Below, piece by piece: positions 5,783-12,149 of a stretch of 12,149 bases of DNA (the first letter of the stretch is position 1; the number at the start of each line of letters is the position of its first letter). The notes under the pieces were generated by a model that had not been told where the DNA came from, ran no database searches, and saw nothing but the letters and a program-made list of their open reading frames with translations. This DNA is from Methanoregulaceae archaeon (GTDB lineage Archaea; Halobacteriota; Methanomicrobia; Methanomicrobiales; Methanospirillaceae), in assembly GCA_028679325.1 (NCBI GenBank), contig JAJRBS010000022.1, positions 1 to 12,149 of the forward strand. Reading direction: 5' to 3'. The position numbers were made by a program, and so were the translations under genes.

Positions 5783-7828
5783 TTATTTGCGGTTCTTTCT
5801 CTTCTCCCTCTCCTGATCTTCCCGGGCGCTACCGCACTCAAGGTCGGTCAGGATCTCCAACGGATCTTCATGAATTCTCGCGAGAACAAGGATCTCGCTT
5901 AAACGTTCAATACCGATGAAGTGTTCAGCCATGACGCGGGCAAGATCCGAGAGCACGATAACGCCGTCGACACGTGTGACCAGACCGCGTTCAAGAAGTT
6001 CCGGCAGAACCGGTTCCGTGGAGCCTACCATCGTCGATCCTATCCGTTCCAGGTCGCGCTCGTTTCCCGTGCAGACGATTGCGTTGGCCACGAACTCCTC
6101 CGAGCTCTGTTCCCTGTCATGCTCGGGGGCAACCTCCTCCATCTCTCCCTTCAGGAGTCTCATGGCCATCTCCTCTTCTGTCCGGGAATCCCCGCGGGCA
6201 TAGGAGGCTCCGGGTTCTGCCAGGATCACCACTTTTCCGAGGTCATGGAAATCGGGGCGGCCGGCCCTGCCGGCCATCTGGTTGAACTCCTGGACCGAGA
6301 GCCAGGAGATCCCCATGGCAAGGGAGTCGAAGATGACCTGCGATGCGGGAAAATCAACGCCGGCCCCGAGGGCAGCGGTGGTAACCACGGCCCGTAGTTT
6401 CCCGGTGAGAAACCGGTCCTCGATATCTCTCCTCTCCTTCGCGGTCAGGCCGGCATGGTACGGGCCATATTTCGGTCCGAGGGCCTCTGCGACAATGTGG
6501 CAGCGGGCCCGCGAATTGGTAAAGATGATGGTCTGCCCATGGAACCCTTTTGAGGAGATGTGCTTGTATTCTCCTTCGCAGAGCTTCTTGATGGTCGGAA
6601 TCTTCTGTTTGTATTCAAGGAATATCAGGTAACGTTCGAGCGCTACCGGGCGGTCGTCGTACCTGACCAGAGTGGCGTTCAGTTTCTTTGCCAGGGTCTT
6701 GGGTGACCCGACGGTAGCAGAAAGGTAGAGGAACTGGGCCTTCGGGGCAAGGTATTTCAGCCGGGCGATCAGTCCGTCCAGCCGGTGGCCCCGGTCCTTG
6801 TCTTCAAGCATCTGGATCTCGTCGATGACCACGGTCCCGATATTCCGGAGCCGTGTCCCGCAACGGATCAGATGATCAATTCCCTCATAGGTCCCAACAA
6901 CGAGGGGGGCCCGAACATTCCGGTCTCCGAAAGGCCGGCTGTCAGGCAGGTGTATCCTGCTCTTCCCGATCAGGATTCCCACTCCGGCCAGGTCTGCATA
7001 ACGCTCCTGGAACCTCTGGTATTTCTGGACGGCAAGGGCTACCAGAGGGACGAGGAAGAGGGTCTGGCCTCTGCCTTCGAGAATGTTCTTCATCCCCGCC
7101 ATCTCGCCGACAAAAGTCTTTCCGCTCGCCGTTGCCGATACAACCAGCAGGTCTTTTCCGTAGAGCAGCCCGGCGTCGACCGCCATCTGCTGGACCGGCA
7201 TGAGGTTCACGATCCCCGATGCCTCGATGAAATTCCGGGGCAGGGAGAGCTCTTCCAACCGTGCGGTCTGCTGGACCGGATGAGCATCGATCCTGTCAAA
7301 GAGGGTCTCGGACATCCGGACCTGCTCGGGCTGGATACTGGCGAGCACCATGTCGACATCCCGGTACTTCTCGAGGAGGGTCTCCATGTGTGACATCGCC
7401 TGCCGCCCCACCCTCCCCATGTGGGCGAGTTCCCTCCGCAGTTCCCTCCTTGCACACTCCGGGCAGATCGACTCTGTCTGCCGGTAGCGTATTGAGGTGG
7501 CGGGAGTGAGCGGTGTGATCTTCTCTTCGAGAAGGCAGACCCGGCAGAGATTGACCAACGTAAAAGAAATCTGAAAGCCGGAGAGAAAGGCCTCGAAGAG
7601 GGATTCATGGGCGGTCAGGAATACCTCGGCCTTCCGAAGAGAAGCAATCAGGTCTTTTGTCGGCGTGTTCCTGAACTGTTTCCGGGTTCCCCAGCGGAGC
7701 CTGTACTGGACGGGACGGGGACCTTTGGGGGTCTCCGACATCTCAACGAACCCGGTTCCTCTGACGTGATGATTGTCGAGGAAGAGGATCTTGTAGTTCC
7801 CCTTCTGGGGATGGATTATGACCCTCAT
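5783..7828 (-). CDS. SF2 DEAD/DEAH-box helicase, archaeal Ski2/Hel308-like, with N-terminal zinc module
   Basis: A 681-residue ATP-dependent nucleic-acid helicase. Motifs in order: Q-motif-like LMPVQQ at 209-214, Walker A SATASGKT at 231-238, motif II DEIQ at 336-339, motif III SAT at 370-372, motif IV region IIFTNSRARC at 434-443, motif V TTAALGAGVDFP at 483-494, and motif VI QMAGRAGRP at 517-525. Motif VI resembles Ski2/Hel308 enzymes. The first 200 residues are unlike Hel308 and carry CxxC at 95-98 and 122-125, a likely zinc ribbon. The C-terminus (about 575-660) looks like a winged-helix or helical segment, ending in a charged tail. It probably belongs to the archaea-specific helicase group COG1202; I could not confirm this. 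It overlaps the upstream regulator by ATGA (7825-7828), has no clear ribosome binding site and is probably translationally coupled. Substrate and pathway are unknown. Confidence 0.9.
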   Translation of the reverse strand: MRVIIHPQKGNYKILFLDNHHVRGTGFVEMSETPKGPRPVQYRLRWGTRKQFRNTPTKDLIASLRKAEVFLTAHESLFEAFLSGFQISFTLVNLCRVCLLEEKITPLTPATSIRYRQTESICPECARRELRRELAHMGRVGRQAMSHMETLLEKYRDVDMVLASIQPEQVRMSETLFDRIDAHPVQQTARLEELSLPRNFIEASGIVNLMPVQQMAVDAGLLYGKDLLVVSATASGKTFVGEMAGMKNILEGRGQTLFLVPLVALAVQKYQRFQERYADLAGVGILIGKSRIHLPDSRPFGDRNVRAPLVVGTYEGIDHLIRCGTRLRNIGTVVIDEIQMLEDKDRGHRLDGLIARLKYLAPKAQFLYLSATVGSPKTLAKKLNATLVRYDDRPVALERYLIFLEYKQKIPTIKKLCEGEYKHISSKGFHGQTIIFTNSRARCHIVAEALGPKYGPYHAGLTAKERRDIEDRFLTGKLRAVVTTAALGAGVDFPASQVIFDSLAMGISWLSVQEFNQMAGRAGRPDFHDLGKVVILAEPGASYARGDSRTEEEMAMRLLKGEMEEVAPEHDREQSSEEFVANAIVCTGNERDLERIGSTMVGSTEPVLPELLERGLVTRVDGVIVLSDLARVMAEHFIGIERLSEILVLARIHEDPLEILTDLECGSAREDQEREKRKNRK

Positions 7829-8634
7829 GACGCGATCAGGTCATGAATCTGGTAGGTGAGCCCGGCACCTTCGAGCCGTTTCAGAAAATCGGTAAACTCC
7901 TCATCGACAATGATGATCGCACAGTCGAGGCCATGGAACGCCGCTTCAATCACCCCTTCCCGTGAACCAAAGAACATATCGGGTGTCCGTCCGCACCGTC
8001 TGAGGGCTATCATGGCCTCAAGGCCGACCGCAGCCACGAAACCGGCTTTGCTGACGACCTCTGTCAGCCGGTCTTTTCTCACCATCCGGGATCCTCCCCG
8101 CTGAATCCGGGGCACCTTGCAGACGTGAATCGTTCCTTCCGAGTGGTCGATGATTCCCGAGAGGCGGGCTATCCCGACATCCTCTCCGGCCCGGGCATCC
8201 CGTATCACCGACCCCATCGCACTTCGTGGTTCCTTCGAGGCATACAGCAGCCCTTCCCGCATATACACGCCGACAGTGTCTCCCTCACCCAGATCCTCTG
8301 CGGCAAGGGCAGTCCAGGTCGAGACCTGCTGGATGATGTCCCTTCGTATGTGCCTTGCATAGCTCTCGAGTGCTTCGGCATGGTTGAGAACCCATTCGAT
8401 CCCTTCCCGGGTTACGCCATATCGTCCCCGGCCATGGGCGGCGACCATCCCGTCGTCCACGAGTTCCCGGATGTACTCGGAAACCGCCTGAGGTGTCACT
8501 CCCAGTTTCTGGGCTATCTCCTGCTGGCGGACAGCAGGCTGGTGCTCGGCGATCTCGACAAGAATCTGGAGACGGGAGACCTCCCTTTTGCTGCGGAGTA
8601 TAGAATAGAGGGGATCCTCAAAGACTCCGGTCAA
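7825..8634 (-). CDS. MarR-like winged-helix transcriptional regulator with uncharacterised C-terminal domain
   Basis: A 269-residue predicted DNA-binding regulator. Residues about 20-85 form a winged helix: helices around RLQILVEIAEH and RQQEIAQKLGVTPQAVSEYIRELVDDGMV, then a wing HGRGRYGVTREG. A helical linker (86-113) leads to a beta-rich segment beginning LGEGDTVGVYMREG, and an alpha/beta segment at 185-265 ending HGLDCAIIIVDEEFTDFLKRL. I recognise no ligand-binding family there; it may correspond to the archaeal regulators grouped as COG1497. Translation appears to start at a TTG (8632-8634), with a weak GGTG site 4 bases upstream, overlapping the preceding gene by 17 bases. It overlaps the helicase by 4 bases. 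The tight linkage suggests it works with, or autoregulates, the helicase operon; that is inference. Confidence 0.8.
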   Translation of the reverse strand: MTGVFEDPLYSILRSKREVSRLQILVEIAEHQPAVRQQEIAQKLGVTPQAVSEYIRELVDDGMVAAHGRGRYGVTREGIEWVLNHAEALESYARHIRRDIIQQVSTWTALAAEDLGEGDTVGVYMREGLLYASKEPRSAMGSVIRDARAGEDVGIARLSGIIDHSEGTIHVCKVPRIQRGGSRMVRKDRLTEVVSKAGFVAAVGLEAMIALRRCGRTPDMFFGSREGVIEAAFHGLDCAIIIVDEEFTDFLKRLEGAGLTYQIHDLIAS

Positions 8635-9130
8635 GCAACACCAGTCCCTGGCCTTTCACATCGAGATGTGGGATACGTTTTGCCAGGCCTTTGATGAAGA
8701 CGGGACTCACATTGAACTTGCGTGCAATATCATTGATCGAACTATTTCCGTTTTCCAGTTCACCTTCAATCTTCTCCACCATCATGCGGAGATTTTCATC
8801 GTTCGATACTGATATGTAGATGAGATCTGAAAGGTCTGCAAAATTACACTGGAAATTTGCCCGGAATTTGTTATATGTCGCCCTGAACTCCCGTACCGGT
8901 CTCTGGCCCGGCTCCGGCATTCTCCATTGTTCCTCGATGAGATTTCCCTTCTTCAGGATAGTGATGCACTGACCGACATCGCCATCCTTCAGCTGTTCAT
9001 CAATTTCCTCCTCTGTCATCCAGGATCGGTTCAGAAGGTCATAGACCTGCTTGTAACAGCTGTTATTGAAGGTGATGAGAAGGGGGACTAAATCCACCGG
9101 ATCGTTAACTATTCGAATATGGCCGGTCAC
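8618..9130 (-). CDS. Small two-HTH DNA-binding protein, ArsR-like
   Basis: A 170-residue protein, first gene of the three-gene minus-strand operon. Residues about 24-94 look like an ArsR-type winged helix: YKQVYDLLNRSWMTEEEIDEQL, then a recognition-like helix DVGQCITILKKGNLIEE, then a wing with PVREFRATY. A second HTH-like segment occupies 129-165 (SSINDIARKFNVSPVFIKGLAKRI), followed by a short C-terminal strand. No ligand cysteine pair of metal-sensing ArsR proteins is evident. The start is a GTG at 9128-9130 with no Shine-Dalgarno site; an in-frame GTG at codon 12 is an alternative. It is divergent from hypF across 57 bases and overlaps the next regulator by 17 bases. It could regulate its own operon, hypF, or both; nothing in the sequence decides this. 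Confidence 0.75.
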   Translation of the reverse strand: MTGHIRIVNDPVDLVPLLITFNNSCYKQVYDLLNRSWMTEEEIDEQLKDGDVGQCITILKKGNLIEEQWRMPEPGQRPVREFRATYNKFRANFQCNFADLSDLIYISVSNDENLRMMVEKIEGELENGNSSINDIARKFNVSPVFIKGLAKRIPHLDVKGQGLVLLDRSL

Positions 9131-9187
9131 CAGTAAAACCCTATTAATATATGCGGCAATAAATCAATAAAGTTTTGTAGGAATCCA
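9131..9187. promoter_or_regulatory. Divergent promoter region between HTH gene and hypF
   Basis: A 57-base AT-rich spacer. On the plus strand AAAACCCTATTAATATATG (9135-9153) reads as a BRE plus TATA box; its centre near 9148 predicts a hypF start site near 9174, leaving a short leader. On the minus strand the opposite gene needs its own box, perhaps TTTATTG at 9158-9164 or 9166-9172. A tandem repeat CAATAAA (9157-9163 and 9165-9171, 8-base period) underlies those elements and could be an operator or chance AT-richness. Confidence 0.55.
9179..9182 (+). promoter_or_regulatory. Ribosome binding site for hypF
   Basis: AGGA lies 5 bases before the ATG at 9188, supporting that start. The protein from this ATG begins directly with the acylphosphatase domain, as expected for HypF. 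Confidence 0.5.
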
Positions 9188-11410
9188 ATGGAGAAAAGCG
9201 GGAAGATTGTTGTCCGCGGAATTGTGCAAGGTGTTGGTTTTCGCCCTTTTGTCTATGCAACGGCCAGGAAATATGGAATAAAGGGGTGGGTAAAAAATCT
9301 CGGCAGCGAAGTCGAGATATGTGCAAAGGGAGACCATTTTTTTGAATTTCTTGAGGCGATACGACCCGGCCCTCCCTTATCGAGAATCGACAGCATCAGT
9401 GTGAATCCATCCGATTGCGCTGCAGCCGGTGACTTCACTATCCTTCCGAGCGGCAAAGGGACGCTGTCGGGAATGATTCCGCCCGATGTGTCCATCTGCA
9501 GGGACTGCTTCGACGATGTCACCTGCCCGGGCGGACGCTACCAGGGATACTGGGCTACCTCCTGCGTGAACTGCGGCCCCCGCTACAGTATCATCAGCGA
9601 ACTCCCGTATGACCGTGAGAGGACGTCCATGGCAGTCTTCCCTGTCTGTCCAGACTGCAACAGCGAATATCATGATCCCGCAAGCCGGAGACATCACGCC
9701 CAGACCATAGCCTGTCCAGTCTGCGGCCCCGGCCTCTCGCTCCTGGACCAGCAGGGGAATCATGTCGAATGCTGTGACGTGATCCGGGAAACGGCCATGC
9801 TCCTCGACAACGGCTCGATCGTGGCTATACGGGGGGTTGGCGGATTTCATATCGCCTGCATCGAAGAGTCGGCAGGAGACCTGAAGAGGAGACTGGGAAG
9901 AACGGAACAGCCATTCGCGGTCATGGTCAGACCCGATTATATCGGGAGGATGACCCGGCTCTCCGCTGCAGAACGGATGATCCTTGAGAGCATCGAACAT
10001 CCCATTGTCGTGCTCGAGAAACGAGATCCAACCGCCCATCCTGATATCAGCAATCTCCATACCCTCGGCTGCATGCTCCCCTACACCGGCCTGCACCATC
10101 TCCTCTTCAGCTTCCTCCATCATCCCCTGCTGATCATGACCAGTGCCAACATGCCGGGATATCCCATGATCACCGATATCGACAGGATCATGGCGAAGCT
10201 CAACCGCGATGTGGATTTCTTCCTCAATCACAACCGGCGTATCGTGAACAGGTGTGATGACTCGGTGGTACGGGAAGGCTACATCATCCGGCTCTCCCGT
10301 GGAATGGCCCCCCGGAGGACGCAGGTCGATCTCGGCAGTCCCTGCATTCTCGCCGTCGGCCCGGAACTGAACTCGAACATAAGCATCTACAAGGATGGCT
10401 TCTGCATCACTTCTCCTCATATTGGCAATGTCAGGAATCCGGGGACCTTTGACTACCTGAAGGAGACCGTCGAGAAACTCGGAACCCTCCTTGGTGCCGA
10501 ATTCGATGTCATCGCCCATGATGCGCACCCCCAGTTCCTTTCAACCCGGTTTGCCAGGGAGCTCGCGAAAGAGACCGGAGCCGAACTGGTACCAGTCCAG
10601 CATCACCGGGCTCACGTGGCATCTTCAACCGACCAGCCCTGTATCGGGATCACTATCGATGGAGTCGGCTATGGCGATGACGGGTCTGTCTGGGGCGGAG
10701 AGGTTTTCGCCGGCCGGACCCCTGATTTTGAACGTGTCGCCCACCTCGAAGTTGTGCCAATGCCCGGTGGAGATCTTGCTGCAACCTATCCCGAAAGGAT
10801 GGTGTATGGCATCCTGCCTGAACAGGCCGTTGTCGAGATCATGGCATCCCGGGGCTGGACAGAGGTCGAGCTCGACATCCTTGAGGGGCAGCTTGAGAAA
10901 GGAGTCAATGTGGCACGCACCAGCAGCACAGGAAGAGTCCTTGATGCTGTTTCTGCCCTTCTCGGCATATGCCGGGAGAAGACCTACGACGGGGAACCTG
11001 CTATGAAACTCGAATCCTCGGCCATTTCAGGGAGGCCCCATGTATGGGACCTTGAATATCTCACCGATGGTCCCAGCGAGGTCCTGTCGACACGCACCCT
11101 GTGTAAGAGAGCTCTTCTCGAATACTCACTCGCACGGAAAGACAGGGCCAGCGATATATCAGATATCGCCGCATCCTTCCAGTACAACCTGGCCCGGGGC
11201 ATTGCCGGGCTGGCCATTCATGCGGCAAGAGACAGGGGCCTGGAGCTGGTAACATTGTCCGGAGGAGTGGCCTACAACCGGGCAATCCGTGAGACCCTGG
11301 CAGACGAGATCCGGAAAGCAGGCCTCACCTTTGGAATCAACGCCGATTATCCCCTCGGTGACGGGTGTATCTCTTATGGCCAGTGTTTGTCGGCAGGAAA
11401 AAAAGGATAA
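9188..11410 (+). CDS. hypF: Carbamoyltransferase HypF, [NiFe]-hydrogenase maturation
   Basis: HypF uses carbamoyl phosphate and ATP to carbamoylate the C-terminal cysteine of HypE, which dehydrates it to the cyanide ligands of the [NiFe]-hydrogenase Fe site. The full 740-residue architecture is present. An acylphosphatase domain (about 5-90) has GIVQGVGFRPF (Arg19) and Asn37. A zinc-finger region has eight Cys at 104/107, 126/129, 154/157 and 176/179, exactly the CxxC-x18-CxxC-x24-CxxC-x18-CxxC signature. A YrdC-like domain spans about 195-385 (GSIVAIRGVGGFHIAC, then QPFAVMV). A Kae1-like domain runs to the end, with HHRAH at 472-476, TIDGVGYGDDG and LSGGVAYNR at 690-698. The final motif reads GDGCISYGQ, with Cys where a second Gly is usual. 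No other hyp genes are nearby, so hypF stands alone, divergent from the HTH/helicase operon. Its substrate hydrogenases (for example Frh or Ech types) lie elsewhere. Confidence 0.98.
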   Translation: MEKSGKIVVRGIVQGVGFRPFVYATARKYGIKGWVKNLGSEVEICAKGDHFFEFLEAIRPGPPLSRIDSISVNPSDCAAAGDFTILPSGKGTLSGMIPPDVSICRDCFDDVTCPGGRYQGYWATSCVNCGPRYSIISELPYDRERTSMAVFPVCPDCNSEYHDPASRRHHAQTIACPVCGPGLSLLDQQGNHVECCDVIRETAMLLDNGSIVAIRGVGGFHIACIEESAGDLKRRLGRTEQPFAVMVRPDYIGRMTRLSAAERMILESIEHPIVVLEKRDPTAHPDISNLHTLGCMLPYTGLHHLLFSFLHHPLLIMTSANMPGYPMITDIDRIMAKLNRDVDFFLNHNRRIVNRCDDSVVREGYIIRLSRGMAPRRTQVDLGSPCILAVGPELNSNISIYKDGFCITSPHIGNVRNPGTFDYLKETVEKLGTLLGAEFDVIAHDAHPQFLSTRFARELAKETGAELVPVQHHRAHVASSTDQPCIGITIDGVGYGDDGSVWGGEVFAGRTPDFERVAHLEVVPMPGGDLAATYPERMVYGILPEQAVVEIMASRGWTEVELDILEGQLEKGVNVARTSSTGRVLDAVSALLGICREKTYDGEPAMKLESSAISGRPHVWDLEYLTDGPSEVLSTRTLCKRALLEYSLARKDRASDISDIAASFQYNLARGIAGLAIHAARDRGLELVTLSGGVAYNRAIRETLADEIRKAGLTFGINADYPLGDGCISYGQCLSAGKKG
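11398..11404 (-). terminator. Poly-T terminator for the PEGA-protein gene, inside the hypF 3' end
   Basis: Seven consecutive A on the plus strand give T7 on the minus strand, starting 15 bases beyond the stop of the minus-strand PEGA gene. An uninterrupted T-run is the core signal of archaeal intrinsic termination. The same bases encode the Lys-Lys near the HypF C-terminus. In the other direction, TTATTTCTTC at 11411-11420 just after the hypF stop is a weaker T-rich candidate for hypF. Confidence 0.45.
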
Positions 11411-11418
11411 TTATTTCT

Positions 11419-12149
11419 TCAGGAAAACGCCGAAAGAAGGGCTGCGATGTCAGGGATCATCATGGCCGTGACCGTAGTGATATCCCCGGGGTAAATTGTG
11501 ACCTCACGCTCAACTTCCGCGTATCCCGGGAGTTCGAGATCAAGGTCGTAGGTTCCCGGCGGAATCGATGTGAAGAGACCGGGGCTTATCCCCAGGTAGA
11601 CATCGTCCAGGAAGACTGAACTCCCGAAGGGAACGGTATAGACAAACAGACCGCCTGTCGTTGGGACAGGAGGGAAAGGTCCCGTTGTCGGAGACGTTGT
11701 TGGTGCCGTGGTAGCTGATGTAGTCGGGGCTGTTGTCGGCGCCGTTGTCGGTGGGGTCGGGCCTTCACCATGTTCGAGGACTATCTTCTGGGTGACTGCC
11801 ACCATGTTCACGGGGATGCTGACTTCGAGTGTGACAGGGACATATCCTGCTTTGAAGACGGTAACCTGCCGTAACCCTGCCGGAACCTTGTCGATGGCGG
11901 TATTCGATGACCCCATCTCGACGCCATCCACGAATACTGTAGCGGTTGGTTCTGAGATAACGTATAAGCCGCCTTTCCCGGTCGGGGGTGGGACTGTTGT
12001 GGGAACTGTTGTCGGTGCAGTTGTTGGGGGTGTCGTTGGTGGTGTCGTCGGCACTGTTGTGGGTGCAGTTGTCGGTGCGGTAGTCGGCGCCGTTGTCGGT
12101 TCAGTTGTGGGTGCAGTTGTCGGTGCGGTAGTCGGCGCCGTTGTCGGTG
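11419..12149 (-). CDS. PEGA-domain surface protein with Pro-Thr repeat linkers (5' partial)
   Basis: C-terminal part of a probably exported cell-surface protein; the start lies beyond base 12149. The frame stays open to the edge, giving about 242 visible residues; the GTG at 12052-12054 lies inside the repeat and is not a likely start. Two PEGA-like beta domains are visible. One is at 11773-11967 (EPTATVFVDGVEMG..., VPAGLRQVTVFKAGYVPV). The other is at 11455-11652 (VPFGSSVFLDDVYLG..., IPPGTYDLDLELPGY). They are joined by a Thr-Pro linker (11665-11766) and preceded by a longer TTAP-type tract (11992-12149). PEGA domains are known in archaeal and bacterial surface proteins; PT linkers are flexible spacers and possible glycosylation sites. 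No membrane anchor or sorting motif is visible at the C-terminus (ends IPDIAALLSAFS), so any signal peptide or anchor must be N-terminal. The gene converges on hypF with 8 bases between stops. Confidence 0.9.
   Translation of the reverse strand, partial: PTTAPTTAPTTAPTTEPTTAPTTAPTTAPTTVPTTPPTTPPTTAPTTVPTTVPPPTGKGGLYVISEPTATVFVDGVEMGSSNTAIDKVPAGLRQVTVFKAGYVPVTLEVSIPVNMVAVTQKIVLEHGEGPTPPTTAPTTAPTTSATTAPTTSPTTGPFPPVPTTGGLFVYTVPFGSSVFLDDVYLGISPGLFTSIPPGTYDLDLELPGYAEVEREVTIYPGDITTVTAMMIPDIAALLSAFS
11992..12149 (-). repeat. 12-bp tandem repeats encoding a Thr-Thr-X-Pro tract
   Basis: The coding strand repeats a 12-base unit giving Thr-Thr-Ala-Pro, with Val, Pro or Glu replacing Ala in some copies, running off the window edge. 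A 48-base higher-order period is superimposed: 12056-12100 and 12104-12148 are identical over 45 bases. Third positions vary between neighbouring 12-mers but not between the 48-mers, which points to recent block duplication. A degenerate second tract with the same coding logic lies at 11665-11766. Confidence 0.85.

Noticed and set aside
5714..5902. 62-codon plus-strand frame with a signal-peptide-like start (basic residues, then LFAVLSLLPLLIF)
   Set aside because: It begins inside the methyltransferase gene and is mostly antisense to the helicase C-terminus. The hydrophobic run is the complement of the helicase's charged Glu/Lys/Arg tail, and there is no ribosome binding site.
5921..7393. Long plus-strand frames opposite the helicase (5921-6397, 6785-7393)
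   Set aside because: Shadows of a gene with complete SF2 motifs; no recognisable domains or start signals.
5783..9130. Defence island or restriction-like system
   Set aside because: A helicase with regulators alone is not enough: no nuclease, methylase, toxin or mobility gene belongs to the operon, and base composition appears like its neighbours.
9377..10528. 383-codon open frame on the minus strand inside hypF
   Set aside because: It lies wholly antisense to a hypF region with intact, family-perfect motifs. Its translation is rich in His, Asp and Gly without domain logic and mirrors hypF codon bias.
11992..12149. CRISPR-like array at the right edge
   Set aside because: The repeats are contiguous 12-mers without spacers, in frame with an open coding sequence giving Thr-Thr-X-Pro.

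Overview
The window reads as chromosomal DNA from a methanogenic archaeon, most likely of the order Methanomicrobiales. The evidence is a methanogen-type (type-2) seryl-tRNA synthetase, archaeal ribosomal protein S3Ae, an archaeal KEOPS subunit, archaeal-type phosphoglycerate mutase, HypF for [NiFe]-hydrogenase maturation, GGAGG/GGTGA-type Shine-Dalgarno sites beside TATA-box promoters, and a PEGA-domain surface protein with Pro-Thr linkers. The genus is not resolvable by eye. The DNA is moderately GC-rich and very densely coded; no gap between genes exceeds about 90 bases. I saw no tRNA, rRNA, CRISPR array, insertion sequence, integrase or frameshifted gene.

Region 1 (1-3555, + strand) is a translation and nucleic-acid cluster: a DHH/RecJ-like phosphoesterase, KEOPS subunit Pcc1 (tRNA t6A modification), type-2 SerRS and ribosomal protein S3Ae. 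The first three genes overlap at ATGA junctions or by a few codons, and S3Ae follows after 14 bases with its own strong ribosome binding site. The DHH, pcc1 and rps3ae trio resembles a widespread archaeal arrangement; serS sits inside it.

Region 2 (3641-5741, + strand) holds 2,3-bisphosphoglycerate-independent phosphoglycerate mutase (glycolysis/gluconeogenesis). It is apparently expressed from its own promoter as a near-leaderless message. An unrecognised SAM-binding methyltransferase-like protein follows after 4 bases.

Region 3 (9130-5783, - strand) is a compact three-gene operon read right to left: a small two-HTH protein, a winged-helix regulator with an uncharacterised C-terminal domain, and an archaeal SF2 helicase with an N-terminal four-cysteine zinc module. 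The genes overlap by 17 and 4 bases. This is the least understood part of the window and the best candidate for an undescribed functional unit.

Region 4 (9188-11410, + strand) is full-length hypF, divergent from the region 3 operon across a 57-base AT-rich promoter region. Region 5 (11419-12149, - strand) is the C-terminal part of a PEGA-domain surface protein whose start lies outside the window. It converges on hypF with only 8 bases between the stop codons.
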